Assembly (NCBI GenBank): GCA_964520905.1
Contig: CAZFQL010000004.1
Location: 62,001-126,000 of the forward strand
DNA from: JAGVIE01 sp964520905
Lineage (GTDB): Bacteria; Bacteroidota; Ignavibacteria; UBA10030; SZUA-254
Direction: 5' to 3'
DNA length: 64,000 nucleotides
Shown: piece after piece, positions 35,140 through 44,488 of the stretch
Position numbering within the stretch: position 1 is the first letter of the stretch
Layout: each line of letters opens with the position of its first letter
Notes under the pieces: generated by a model
Databases searched by the model: none
Seen by the model: the letters and a program-made list of their open reading frames with translations, nothing else
Told to the model about the DNA's origin: nothing
Translations under genes and position numbers: made by a program

Positions 35140-37671
35140 TTATGCCTCGTTTAGTATTTGAAGTTCATGCTTCGTACGTTTACGCATATACAACGCACCT
35201 GAGAAGCACTTTTGGACGCAGATTGAGCAACCGATACAAAGTGTAGGATCGGTTACAGGTATTTTCTTCGAATCGAGTTCGATAGCGAAGTAAGGACATC
35301 GCGTACAGTTACCGCAATGTTCACATAACTCAGCATTTACAGCAGAGATTTTTTTAACCGGGGTTAATTCCATGAAACCTGTAACAGGATCAGGCAGCGC
35401 ACGATTAATAAGTTCATTGACTGATTTTATCCCCCTTTCCTGCATAAGGTAACTTAAGCCGGAGTGGAGTTCATCAACAATACCATAACCGTATTTCATT
35501 ACGATGGTGCAGAACTGTACTGTCTTTGCACCGAGTGCTAAAAAGTTGGCTGCCGACTTGTAGTCCATCGGACCACCGTTTCCGGAGACAGTTACACCCG
35601 ATCGTGAAACGTTCGCAAGCGTCAGGTTTGAGATTGGAATAACACCTTCGCCGCTCATTCCGACAACGACACCTTCCTCCCATGTTTTTTTCTCACCCTG
35701 TCTGAATGCAAGCGTGGGGAAAGTATTCGCAAGAGTAACACCGGCTTTTTTATTAGGATATTTAGAAAAAACTTCTTTGATGGCAGTGATTATAGGATAA
35801 ATCGAAGTAACAGCCGCTGTCAATTTGAACAGCTTCGGAACATCAGCATTGCCGACTTCCATTATCCAATCTATTATCTTTGCAGTTAACTCGGCATCCT
35901 GAGAAACGATGTCGCCTTTTGTTCCATCTCCACCTTGCGGACAAGAAAGACTGTATTCGATTCCCATAGCGCCTGCTGCCTCTAACTTTTTAGTGTTAGA
36001 TTGCCAGACTGCTTTATCAAGTTCATCGTTTCCCGTTACCGGACCGCCTGTTGAAGCGATTGTTAACCGGTCAGGAAATTCCTTGACCAACTTCTTTACT
36101 TCGCGGCAAATACGTTCCAGTTGATGCCCCGAAACATTGTCGCAATTAGCATAAGTCGATTTCGAAAATGCAAACATGTACTCCGAAGGGATGTGAATCG
36201 GAATATTATCGAATGCGGTCTTCATCACGCCGCCAGCCCAGCCCGCTTCGTAAGCTTTTTTCATTTGTTCATAACCGTCGGAAGGTGGAGCAGCCGAAAG
36301 TAGAAACGGAGATAAAATTTCACGTCCAAAGAATTCAGCTTTTATCGGAACCGGCAGCATAACACGCCCCGGCATTATTACACGGCTCTTGGTTTTTCCA
36401 TCGAATTTAGTTACTCTCGGTTTATAGCGGCTTCCGGAAATAAACGCATCAATTTCCATTGCGGAATTTTTTCCCGCCGCTACTGCTTCAACGACTGTCG
36501 TCGGACCAGTTACCATGTCGCCTGTATAAAACATTCGAGCATCATTGGTTTTTTTAATAGAAGAGCGCGATCCGGTAGCGATAATTACAAAATCCACGTT
36601 CGGAAGAACTTGTTCTGTTCCCTTCAAATCATTTATGTTTTTCGGATGGAACTTCTTCCCGCGCGGCAACACAATTTTAATAGTTTTTAATCCGACAATA
36701 AGTTTTCCTTTTTTAAGAATTTCTGTAACTCTCACTCTGCCTGTTATCGCAATATTCAATTCCTGTGTTGCTTTTCGTTCTTTTGCAGTCAGCGGCATCT
36801 CCGACCATGTTTCGAGTGCAAACATCTCGACGTTTGAAGCGCCATGTGCGAGAGCTTCCTCAGCGCAATCAAGCGCAACCGCTCCACCGCCAATTATTGC
36901 AACACGCTTTCCCTTCACCGAATATCGGTTAGCGTTATTGAGATATTTCATCCAGTCGATTGCTGATTCGCTCCCGATCATCGGAGGAATAAATACTTCA
37001 TCTAAACCTGTTGCATTGAGAACGGCATCATATCCTTTCATACCTGCGGGTAATTTTTTAATATCCTTGAAAGAAATCTTTCCTAAAGTCAAAAAGAAAT
37101 CTATATCGGTCTTCAAAACATCTGGCGATAGTCTTGAGTCCGGAATAAGATTACACATGCCGCCCGGTGTCTTAGACTTATCAAATATATCGATAGTATA
37201 TCCCTTTTGAGCAAGGACGGCTGCTGCACCGATTCCAGCCGGACCTGCGCCGAGTATTGCGACCTTTTTACCATTCAGCGGAAATTTTTTAAACTCCGGC
37301 ATTGCTTTTTGTTCTTTTGCTTTTTCGATAATCGTTGCTTGAACCGCCGGTATGTTTACGGATGAATCAAACTTACGGTGGACGCATGCTTTCATGCAAT
37401 GAGTGTCAGGACAGACTGCACCGCAAACTCCGCCGAGAGGATTACTCCCCATGATGAGTGCGGCAGATCGCCGGTAATCAGCGCGGCTGCCAACTTTCAC
37501 AGCCATTATAAAATCCGCAGGTGAGCAATCTACAGGGCACGCTTCTTTACAAGGTTTCTCTTCGCAATATTCGCATTTCTCGATCTCGGCGCGAAGCTGT
37601 GCGTCGGTGAGAAATTCTGTTGTGTGGTTCGTGTTCGTTGATTTGGTCATTTGTAAACGGTCAGTTGTCAT
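35140..37671 (-). CDS. DPD-like FeS-flavoprotein (YgfK/PreTA-type fusion)
   Basis: 843 aa. Order as in dihydropyrimidine dehydrogenase: N-terminal FeS domain (CEYCEEKPCKEACPVDC, residues 34-50), NAD(P)H/FAD reductase (AILGAGPAGIGAAAVL; second GGGAVALDCAEEAL), an FMN/DHOD barrel (LLSAAPPSDGYEQM...), then two 4Fe-4S motifs at the C-terminus (CEHCGNCTRCP and CIGCSICVQKC). In the active-site loop SLSCPQGGDGTKGDIVSQD no cysteine stands where DPD has its catalytic Cys; a Ser is the nearest candidate. It could reduce a purine or other ring rather than uracil. The start codon lies in a degenerate heptamer array. Confidence 0.85.
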   Translation of the reverse strand: MTTDRLQMTKSTNTNHTTEFLTDAQLRAEIEKCEYCEEKPCKEACPVDCSPADFIMAVKVGSRADYRRSAALIMGSNPLGGVCGAVCPDTHCMKACVHRKFDSSVNIPAVQATIIEKAKEQKAMPEFKKFPLNGKKVAILGAGPAGIGAAAVLAQKGYTIDIFDKSKTPGGMCNLIPDSRLSPDVLKTDIDFFLTLGKISFKDIKKLPAGMKGYDAVLNATGLDEVFIPPMIGSESAIDWMKYLNNANRYSVKGKRVAIIGGGAVALDCAEEALAHGASNVEMFALETWSEMPLTAKERKATQELNIAITGRVRVTEILKKGKLIVGLKTIKIVLPRGKKFHPKNINDLKGTEQVLPNVDFVIIATGSRSSIKKTNDARMFYTGDMVTGPTTVVEAVAAGKNSAMEIDAFISGSRYKPRVTKFDGKTKSRVIMPGRVMLPVPIKAEFFGREILSPFLLSAAPPSDGYEQMKKAYEAGWAGGVMKTAFDNIPIHIPSEYMFAFSKSTYANCDNVSGHQLERICREVKKLVKEFPDRLTIASTGGPVTGNDELDKAVWQSNTKKLEAAGAMGIEYSLSCPQGGDGTKGDIVSQDAELTAKIIDWIMEVGNADVPKLFKLTAAVTSIYPIITAIKEVFSKYPNKKAGVTLANTFPTLAFRQGEKKTWEEGVVVGMSGEGVIPISNLTLANVSRSGVTVSGNGGPMDYKSAANFLALGAKTVQFCTIVMKYGYGIVDELHSGLSYLMQERGIKSVNELINRALPDPVTGFMELTPVKKISAVNAELCEHCGNCTRCPYFAIELDSKKIPVTDPTLCIGCSICVQKCFSGALYMRKRTKHELQILNEA

Positions 37672-37694
37672 TTGTGATTCGTTATTTGTACTTG
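37646..37694. repeat. Degenerate heptamer array across the start of the DPD-like gene
   Basis: Seven units of 7 bp, each beginning GT: GTCATTT, GTAAACG, GTCAGTT, GTCATTT, GTGATTC, GTTATTT, GTACTTG. The DPD-like start codon (minus) lies inside it, so the array encodes the N-terminal MTTDRLQMT. Confidence 0.55.
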
Positions 37695-37733
37695 ATTTAT
37701 TGTTCTTATCTACTTATTTACTCAGATACTTAA

Positions 37734-38195
37734 TTACTTAACTACTTCTTTTATCGCCTCAACAATTTGCACATAACCGGTGCACCGACAGAGATTGCCG
37801 GAAATTGCAGTTCGAATTTCTTTCTCATCAGGATCGGGATTTTTATCGAGCAACGCTTTCGCACTCATCAACATTCCCGGTGTGCAGAAACCGCAGTGGA
37901 CCGCGTCATGATTCATGAAAGATTCTTGTAATGGGTGAAGTTTACCATCCTTTGCCAATCCTTCTACGGTGAGAATTTCTTTTCCATCAATTTGCGGAAC
38001 AAGCACAAGGCACGAATTCACCGCTTCACCATTCAGCAAAACTGTGCAAGCGCCGCATTCGCCGATTTCGCAGCCACATTTTGTTCCGGTCAAGCCCAAT
38101 TCTTCGCGAAGGAAATGAAGAAGTGTTGTATTTGGAGCAACTGCGAGTGAGAATTTGCGGTTGTTTATTTTTGTATTTATAGTAACTGTGGACAT
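37734..38195 (-). CDS. Molybdenum hydroxylase small subunit, [2Fe-2S] (system 1)
   Basis: 153 aa. Plant-ferredoxin-type cluster GTKCGCEIGECGACTVLLNG (Cys40, 42, 47, 50) and C-terminal second cluster HCGFCTPG...GNLCRCTGY. Together with the FAD (38734) and Mo (39585) subunits it forms a three-subunit hydroxylase of the CoxMSL/NicAB type. It lies last in the run, separated from the FAD subunit by a decayed four-helix-bundle gene. Confidence 0.92.
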   Translation of the reverse strand: MSTVTINTKINNRKFSLAVAPNTTLLHFLREELGLTGTKCGCEIGECGACTVLLNGEAVNSCLVLVPQIDGKEILTVEGLAKDGKLHPLQESFMNHDAVHCGFCTPGMLMSAKALLDKNPDPDEKEIRTAISGNLCRCTGYVQIVEAIKEVVK

Positions 38196-38644
38196 TGTGA
38201 TAATTGTAAAAATTGAAATGATTCAATAATTGAAAAAATTAAGAGAAAAATTTTATTACTTTGATTTTTTTTTGTTTCAAATTTTCTTAAATACTTTATG
38301 AAGTTTGCTATTTGTTGTGATAGATCAATAATTTTATGATACATGGAATCAAAAATCGGTTCATCTATATATCCTATCTTTTTCAGCAAATGGAGTTGAT
38401 TCCTTACTTCGCCTGCCGATCCTTTTGCATATCTTAAAAACCTGATAAACTCACTATTGTTATTGTATTCGAATCCTTCGGCGATATTATTCGAAATAGA
38501 ATTTGCCGCTCGCCTAATCTGGCTCTTTGAATCATAACCTTTACTAAGTTTCCCAATTTCACTTAACCTCTAAATATCAACCGCTATCTCTATTGCTTTT
38601 TGCCAAACCTCTAAATCCTCAAACCTCTCAATCTTTTTACACAT
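38177..38644 (-). pseudogene. Four-helix-bundle (S23/IVP-type) protein, broken by an in-frame TAG
   Basis: The reading frame starts at ATG 38644 (CKKIERFEDLEVWQKAIEIAV), hits TAG at 38572-38570 (codon 25, where the family has a Tyr), and then continues open in the same frame with RAANSISNNIAEGFEYNNN, SEFIRFLRYAKGSAGEVRNQL and LHLLKKIGYID. These are the diagnostic motifs of the 23S-rRNA-intervening-sequence/four-helix-bundle family. It splits the molybdenum hydroxylase operon. Confidence 0.8.
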
Positions 38645-38674
38645 ACGTTATCTCCTAAAAATATTTTATAATCA

Positions 38675-38735
38675 TTCAAATCTTTCCAATTCTTCCAATC
38701 TTTCAATCTTTCCAATCATTTCAATCTTTCCAATC
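38675..38735. repeat. CAATCTTTC-type short tandem repeats
   Basis: Five to six imperfect 8-9 bp units such as CAATCTTTC and CAATCATTT in a row, in the gap before the FAD-subunit gene's end. Part of the genome's general liking for short tandem repeats. Confidence 0.6.
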
Positions 38736-39588
38736 AGACACACATCTCCAACGCCCGTCTGACCAATACTGCGATTACCGGTTCTTTGTATTCAGTCGAC
38801 CAACGCCTTCCAGTGTAAGAGATCATCACCTCAGATACTTTTTGTCCGGCGGCAGCGAACAATTCTTTCGATGGTTTTTCACCAACGAGAATTTGTTCCG
38901 CTTCTGTGACTCTTCTCCAGACAGGTAGGGCAGCACCCGGGACAATTCGAGCATCGGTAATCTTTCCGTTTTTATCTTGAGTTAGAATTGCGGCAACACT
39001 CAATCGTGAAATTGCAAGTGCGTTTCTTCTTCCGAGTTTGATAAATGAGCTTTTTGCGCTTGTAGAAAGTTTCAGGAAACTAATTTCGGTCAAAAGTTCT
39101 TCCGGTTTTGCTTTTGTCTGATACGGTTTGATGAATAAATCTGAAAGATCGATTTGCCTTGAATTGGTTTTTGATCTCAATGTTATCTTCGCTCCAAGAG
39201 CAATTAATGGCGGAACCGTATCTGCACATGTAGCAGCGTTCATGATATTCCCGCCGATTGTTCCTCGATTTCTAATTTGAGGAGAACCAATCACAGATGC
39301 GGCAGAAGAAAGCAATGACGCGTGCTGATGGAGGATTAAGGATTGAAGTAAATCAGTGTGTGAGGATAGCGGATTGATAACAATTGAGCCGTTGACCGAA
39401 GCTATTCCTTTCAATTCTTTTATGAATGAAATATCGACAACAACTTTTGGAGTTTTGACATTCTGTTTGCGCAATTCGATCAGCAAGTCTGTGCCACCGG
39501 CAAGAATGCGCGCATCTGAACCGTATTCAGCTAAAACCGAACACGCTTCTTCGGTTGAGTGAACAGGTTTGTATTCGAAGGGTTTCAT
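38734..39588 (-). CDS. Molybdenum hydroxylase FAD subunit (system 1)
   Basis: 284 aa CoxM/XdhB-like subunit. The FAD-binding ARILAGGTDLLIELRKQ (about 29-45), IGSPQIRNRGTIGGNIMNAA and the C-terminal CO-dehydrogenase flavoprotein fold are present. It passes electrons from the 2Fe-2S subunit to NAD(P) or another acceptor. ATGA-type overlap (4 bp) with the Mo subunit gene. Confidence 0.92.
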   Translation of the reverse strand: MKPFEYKPVHSTEEACSVLAEYGSDARILAGGTDLLIELRKQNVKTPKVVVDISFIKELKGIASVNGSIVINPLSSHTDLLQSLILHQHASLLSSAASVIGSPQIRNRGTIGGNIMNAATCADTVPPLIALGAKITLRSKTNSRQIDLSDLFIKPYQTKAKPEELLTEISFLKLSTSAKSSFIKLGRRNALAISRLSVAAILTQDKNGKITDARIVPGAALPVWRRVTEAEQILVGEKPSKELFAAAGQKVSEVMISYTGRRWSTEYKEPVIAVLVRRALEMCV

Positions 39589-41933
39589 CTTCCCTCCGGT
39601 CTAATCTTGCATGAATCAACTAAAATTTCTTCCTTCTTCGATGAACCACGTTCACCTTTTCTCGTGAGCTTGTGTCCGAGAAGAACTCTTTCAAGCGTCG
39701 CTGGTATTTCATAAATACGCTTGCCAGTAGCATTGTAAATTGCATTGATGATTGCAGGAGCGGCTAATTCATTCGACGGTTCACCGATTGACTTTGCTCC
39801 GAAAGGTCCTGCCGCATCTTCATTCTCAACAATAATTGGTATGATATTCGGAACATCCATCGAGGTAGGAATTAAATATTCATCAAAGTTCAATTGTTTC
39901 GGAATCGAATCTTCAAAATCGAATTCCTCCATCAATCCGTAACCAAGCCCCATAGCAACACCGCCGTAAAATTGTCCGAGCACCGAATTGCGGTTGATTG
40001 CTTTGCCGACATCATGGCAAGAAACAAAATTCAGAACATCAACTTTACCTGTTTCGGTATCCACTTCCACTTCGGCAATGTTAGCTCCGTAAACAAATGT
40101 GAAATACGCTTCACCATGACCGTGGTGTTCATCCCATGAAGTCTGCGGTGATTTATGCCAGCCGAAGCCATACATTGGTCTGCCTTTGTTAAAACATTCT
40201 GCAGCAATCTCATTGAACGATGCAAGTCGTTCACCGTTGTTGGCATCAATCAGATAATTGTCTTTCAAATCCAACGACATAACATCAAGCCCCGTCATCT
40301 CGGATGCGGTTTTCATCAGAAATGCACGAACAATTTCAGCACCCTTCTTCGCCGCCGCACCGCCCATGATTGTACCGCGCGAAGCGACAGTCGGTCCTGA
40401 ATCGGGAACACGGCTCGTGTTCGTATTCAAAAATTGAATTCTATCCATCGTGATGCCAAGAACCTCAGCGGCAATCTGCGACATCTGTGTTTGCGCTCCC
40501 TGTCCCATATCGGTAATACCGGATGACACAATCACGCTTCCATCTGTTTGAACCGACACAATTGTACCGGCGGCATCGGTTCCTTCAGCACCGAGAGAGA
40601 CACCGCGGTAGCTGCATGCTAGCCCGATGCCTTTGCGCTTCGGAGATGTTGATGGTGTACGATATTGATTCCATTTATTTAGAAAATCAGCCGCTTCTGC
40701 TGATTTAGTTAAAACTTCTTTCAAGCTTACACGATGATTGAGCTTCTGACCTGTTGCAGTAACAGCGCCTGTTTCAAATCCATTTTGCAAACGAATCTCG
40801 AAAGGATCTTTTCCAACTTTCTCGGCAAGCTCATCCATCATCGATTCAATTGCGAAGTTCACCTGCGGTGAACCGAAGCCGCGCATCGCGCCCGTGTAAT
40901 TATTGTTCGTATAAACCGCATAAATATCTGTCTTAACATTCTCGCAATAGTACGGACCCGTCGCCTGAACGACCGAGCGCCATGTAACAAACGGACTCAT
41001 CGAAGCATACGCACCGCCATCGGCAATACATTTTATTTCCATTGCGGTGATCGAACCATTTTTCTTACAGCCCCACTTATAATAGAGAACGTACGGATGC
41101 CGCTTATAACTTTCTATCATTGACTCTTCGCGGGTATTGACCATCTTCACAGGTTTTCCCGTTTTCATACAGAGCAAAGCGGCACGACAACACATTGCCG
41201 TCATTACTTCATCCTTCCCGCCGAATGAACCGCCGAGTGTTGACTGAATTATCTGAACTTTGTTGAGATCTTGTTTGAGTGCAGCCGCAACAGAACGCCG
41301 GCTTGAGAAAAGGTTTTGAACCGACCCCGTTACTATAACACCGCCATGTTCTGCCGGTTCGGCAAGCACAGCTTCCGGTTCAATAGCAGAGTGTTCTATA
41401 AATTGTGTCTTGAATTTCTTCTCGATTATAAAATCTGCTTCGGCAAAACCTCTCTCAATATCACCTTTAGTTACATGATGATGAACGAACTGATTATCAT
41501 CGCCATGAATTTTTATTGATTCAGGCTTGAACGCCTCTTCGGAATCCGAAATTATCGGTAGTGTCTCATATTCAACCTCGATTAATAATACAGCTTGCTC
41601 GGCTATCTCTTTTGTTTTTGCCGCAACCAACGCAACACCATCACCGAGATATCTGACTTTATCGTGAGCAAGTATTGCCTGATTTCTAACGACGACGCCG
41701 AAAACTTTGTCGCCCGAAATATCGTTTGCGGTAAGAACTGCCTCAACGCCATCTAATTTTTGCGCCTTCAATGTATCGATCTGAAGAATTTTGGCGTGAG
41801 GATATTTCGCGCGCAGTACTTTGCCATACAATTGATGCATAACGTTAAAATCCTCGGCAAACTTTGCCGCACCGGTTACTTTACCGAGTGCATCTACTCT
41901 GCGTTCTCCCTTACCTATAATTTTGTGTTTCAT
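39585..41933 (-). CDS. Molybdenum hydroxylase large subunit (system 1)
   Basis: 782 aa xanthine-oxidase-family Mo subunit. Motifs: GGSFGGKDEVM (about 224-234), GAMRGFGSPQVNFA (about 338), and the catalytic-Glu region AKSIGEPSNELAAPAI near the C-terminus. Where true xanthine dehydrogenases have Glu in FGGKE, this protein has Asp; the Arg of MRGFG is kept. So the substrate is probably not xanthine itself but another N-heterocycle such as nicotinate, an aminopurine or hypoxanthine. Cofactor presumably molybdopterin cytosine dinucleotide. First gene of its operon. Confidence 0.9.
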   Translation of the reverse strand: MKHKIIGKGERRVDALGKVTGAAKFAEDFNVMHQLYGKVLRAKYPHAKILQIDTLKAQKLDGVEAVLTANDISGDKVFGVVVRNQAILAHDKVRYLGDGVALVAAKTKEIAEQAVLLIEVEYETLPIISDSEEAFKPESIKIHGDDNQFVHHHVTKGDIERGFAEADFIIEKKFKTQFIEHSAIEPEAVLAEPAEHGGVIVTGSVQNLFSSRRSVAAALKQDLNKVQIIQSTLGGSFGGKDEVMTAMCCRAALLCMKTGKPVKMVNTREESMIESYKRHPYVLYYKWGCKKNGSITAMEIKCIADGGAYASMSPFVTWRSVVQATGPYYCENVKTDIYAVYTNNNYTGAMRGFGSPQVNFAIESMMDELAEKVGKDPFEIRLQNGFETGAVTATGQKLNHRVSLKEVLTKSAEAADFLNKWNQYRTPSTSPKRKGIGLACSYRGVSLGAEGTDAAGTIVSVQTDGSVIVSSGITDMGQGAQTQMSQIAAEVLGITMDRIQFLNTNTSRVPDSGPTVASRGTIMGGAAAKKGAEIVRAFLMKTASEMTGLDVMSLDLKDNYLIDANNGERLASFNEIAAECFNKGRPMYGFGWHKSPQTSWDEHHGHGEAYFTFVYGANIAEVEVDTETGKVDVLNFVSCHDVGKAINRNSVLGQFYGGVAMGLGYGLMEEFDFEDSIPKQLNFDEYLIPTSMDVPNIIPIIVENEDAAGPFGAKSIGEPSNELAAPAIINAIYNATGKRIYEIPATLERVLLGHKLTRKGERGSSKKEEILVDSCKIRPEGR

Positions 41934-41991
41934 TTGCTATTTTTATGAATAAGTGTACCAATTTCGTTATTTTCGATGAGATTTCCAAGGA

Positions 41992-42019
41992 TTGGATTTT
42001 CAAAAATACATAGTATATT
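41992..42019 (+). promoter_or_regulatory. metA promoter, implying a leaderless transcript
   Basis: TTGGAT (41992-41997), 16-bp spacer, TATATT (42014-42019). The ATG of metA is only 6 bp downstream of the -10 box, so transcription would begin at or beside the start codon. No ribosome-binding site fits in the gap. Confidence 0.45.
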
Positions 42020-42025
42020 ATTTCT

Positions 42026-42916
42026 ATGGCATTAATAATACCAAATAACTATCCTATAACAGCTTTATTGCGTGAGCAGGAAATTACATGCACTGAGGAA
42101 GTGAATCTAGAAGCACAAACTTTTCACACTTTACGCATCGGCATATTCAACGTCATGCCCGAAGCGGAAAAGTATGAGTTCAGTATTTTACGTTCGATTG
42201 GAAGTTCAGATATTTCCGTTATTCCGGTATGGATAAGAGCGACCAATCATAACTATAAAAGCAGCGATAAAGATCATATCAAAAAATGGTATTTGACGTT
42301 TGAGGAAACGATTAAAAACGAACCATTAGACGGATTGATTCTAACGGGCGCTCCGGTTGAAACAATCCCGTTCGAAGCTGTAACATACTGGGATGAACTG
42401 AAAGAAATTTTTAGTTACGCGCGCACGAATATTTTTAGCACGCTTGGTATATGCTGGGGCGGACTTGCCATTGCCAAGATATTAGGCGTGGAAAAAATCA
42501 ATTATGCCAAAAAAATATTCGGCGTGTATGCCGCGAAAAATCTGAACCGTAATCATCCGATCACCGGCGGGTTCAGCGATACATTTTATTGTCCCCAAAG
42601 CAGATATGCCGGACTTAACGAAAATGAGTTCCGCTCAGCGGTAAACTCCGGAAAAATAAATCCTCTTGCTTATTCCGAAGAAGGTGGGCATTTCATTTTT
42701 GAATCATCCGATCACAGGTTTATAGGTCACCTCGGACATCATGAATACGATACCGACCGAATAGTTTTTGAACATTACCGCGATTTGCAAAAAGTATTGG
42801 AAAGCAATCCTGCAAATTTCGACCCGAACAACCCTAAAAATACTTGGCGAGATGACGGTAATGAGTTTTTCGCACGGTGGATACAACTCATTTACTCGAA
42901 ACGGTACGATTATTAA
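42026..42916 (+). CDS. metA: Homoserine O-acyltransferase MetA (predicted acetyltransferase)
   Basis: 296 aa HTS/MetA family. Catalytic Cys143 in LGICWGGLA, His and Glu in GHLGHHEYD (about 236-242). At the position that distinguishes acyl donors this protein has Glu112 (GAPVE; Glu111 in E. coli numbering), which in studied MetA proteins goes with acetyl-CoA rather than succinyl-CoA. It activates homoserine in methionine synthesis. Monocistronic, facing the catabolic genes, with its own promoter. Confidence 0.9.
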   Translation: MALIIPNNYPITALLREQEITCTEEVNLEAQTFHTLRIGIFNVMPEAEKYEFSILRSIGSSDISVIPVWIRATNHNYKSSDKDHIKKWYLTFEETIKNEPLDGLILTGAPVETIPFEAVTYWDELKEIFSYARTNIFSTLGICWGGLAIAKILGVEKINYAKKIFGVYAAKNLNRNHPITGGFSDTFYCPQSRYAGLNENEFRSAVNSGKINPLAYSEEGGHFIFESSDHRFIGHLGHHEYDTDRIVFEHYRDLQKVLESNPANFDPNNPKNTWRDDGNEFFARWIQLIYSKRYDY

Positions 42917-42984
42917 TAATTGCCGGATATGTTCCTATGTACAGAAGCATCATCTTCAACAACCTCTTTGCCAACTTTTAGGTT

Positions 42985-43049
42985 GCTAATAAATAGATTT
43001 CACGTTGACACCAAAAAGAACCCGGTCTTTCACAATCCATTTACCCTCA
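42985..43049 (-). pseudogene. Decayed ssnA 3'-end remnant (remnant 1)
   Basis: The minus strand from 43049 reads, in frame, GKWIVKDRVLFGVNVKSIY and then a stop. This is the same segment as GKWVVKNRVLIGFDVESVY near the end of the intact copy at 46297-47589. DNA match to 46344-46406 is about 49 of 63 positions without gaps. It begins exactly at the stop codon of the Y-family polymerase gene. Confidence 0.75.
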
Positions 43050-44270
43050 CTCATCCTCCTCCGTATCCAAATCTGGAATATGTGTGAAAGCTATCCGCAT
43101 AGGCGCTGAGCCTAAGGCGTGGTGTGCGCCTGCGAGGTAGATAGTATTTTTGCCGAAGCGTGTGTTGAGCTTGTCGATGGCTTTGTTCAGCGCATCGTGA
43201 ACTTCCTTATCGCCGAACATTGAAAGCGTTCTATCTTTTTTATCGCTCAATTTAAAAAGCGTTACACCCACTTTCAGCGGAACGGCAGGCGTCTTCGGTT
43301 TTCTTTTCCACATAGTTGTGAATGCCTGAAGCAGCTTCAATGTATCCTGAGACGGATCGAACGAAATCTTATCGACCCACTTTGTGCGGTTCATATATCT
43401 TACGCCTACATACATTGCTCCGGCAACACAATCGTAGCTTCGTAAACGCACGGCAGCTTTTTGAACGAGCTTATTCAAGACGGCACATGCGGCTTCATTA
43501 GTTCGTTCATTCGGCGGGAGTACGTGGGAATGTCCGACACTCGATCTGCGTGAAGAAGCTATAGGAATTTCCTCGCCGCGCAGCCGGGCATACATTCGCT
43601 CACCTTCTATGCCGCCCCACACTTTATGCAGTTTAGCTTTGTCGGAATTCCAAAGCTGTTCTATAGTTGTGATGTCGTATCGCTGAAGTCGTTTCACCAT
43701 GTTTCTTCCGATGCCGCACAGATCGTCGATCTTTAGACCGAACAAACATTGCGGCAGGTCGGGCAGGTCGATAACGACAAGTCCATCGGGTTTTTGCATA
43801 TCGGATGCAGTCTTTGCAAGAAATGTATTCGGCGCAATGCCGATAGAACTGCGAAGCTCTGTCCCTACTTTTTTGTAGATTGTTTCTTTAATTTCGCCGG
43901 CAAGCGCGATTGCTTTTTCCCGTTCGCGCCATCTGCCCGTGAGTTTACAAACCATTTCATCGATTGAAAAAACTTCATCCACATGAGCACACGATTCAAC
44001 CGCCTCAATTAGTTTATGATGATATTCTACATACACAGCCGGCCGCGCTTCAACTATGTTTATGCCCGGACAAAGTTTTTTTGCATCAAGAACTCGCGTT
44101 CCTGTTTTTACACCGCATCTCTTCGCCTCGTAACTTGCGGCAATGCAGCAAGTCGTATCGACTTTCATCGGCACTACACCGACAGGTTTCTTTCTTAATT
44201 CCGGTCGCAACTGCTGCTCTACAGAAGCGAAGTACGAGTTAAAATCGATGAAGAGATAATTAAGCGGCAT
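43047..44270 (-). CDS. dinB: Y-family DNA polymerase (DinB/Pol IV-like)
   Basis: 407 aa. Catalytic acidic residues: FIDFNSYFASVEQQ (residues 8-21) and FSIDEMVCKL (about 102-111, Asp-Glu). The thumb with helix-hairpin-helix LCGIGRNMVKRLQ follows, then a little-finger domain. It is a translesion polymerase, error-prone but damage tolerant. Both ends abut ssnA 3' remnants, which marks it as an inserted gene; no imuA or lexA neighbour is seen. Confidence 0.85.
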   Translation of the reverse strand: MPLNYLFIDFNSYFASVEQQLRPELRKKPVGVVPMKVDTTCCIAASYEAKRCGVKTGTRVLDAKKLCPGINIVEARPAVYVEYHHKLIEAVESCAHVDEVFSIDEMVCKLTGRWREREKAIALAGEIKETIYKKVGTELRSSIGIAPNTFLAKTASDMQKPDGLVVIDLPDLPQCLFGLKIDDLCGIGRNMVKRLQRYDITTIEQLWNSDKAKLHKVWGGIEGERMYARLRGEEIPIASSRRSSVGHSHVLPPNERTNEAACAVLNKLVQKAAVRLRSYDCVAGAMYVGVRYMNRTKWVDKISFDPSQDTLKLLQAFTTMWKRKPKTPAVPLKVGVTLFKLSDKKDRTLSMFGDKEVHDALNKAIDKLNTRFGKNTIYLAGAHHALGSAPMRIAFTHIPDLDTEEDE

Positions 44271-44279
44271 GATTTACGG

Positions 44280-44485
44280 TTACGCCAGCGACTCCATTTT
44301 ATTCCAGAACTTCTTAGCCACCTTCTTCGATTTCTCATAAACCGATTCAACGTCGAACCCGACCAATACATGGTTCTTCACAACCCATTTACCGTCGATC
44401 ATGACAGATTCGACCATCGATGAATTCATGCCGAAAAGAAAATGTCCGGCGAGATTTTCCCCTGTCATCGAAGTTAACGGTTGAT
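44280..44485 (-). pseudogene. ssnA 3'-end remnant (remnant 2)
   Basis: Encodes the last 65-70 residues of an SsnA protein: ENLAGHFLFGMNSSMVESV, then IDGKWVVKNHVLVGFDVESV. This corresponds to the C-terminus of 46297-47589, including a 47-bp stretch of perfect DNA identity. It begins right after the TAG of the SEC-C gene. An open frame of 74 codons extends slightly into that gene. It lacks all metal ligands and is not functional. Confidence 0.88.
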
Positions 44486-44488
44486 TAT

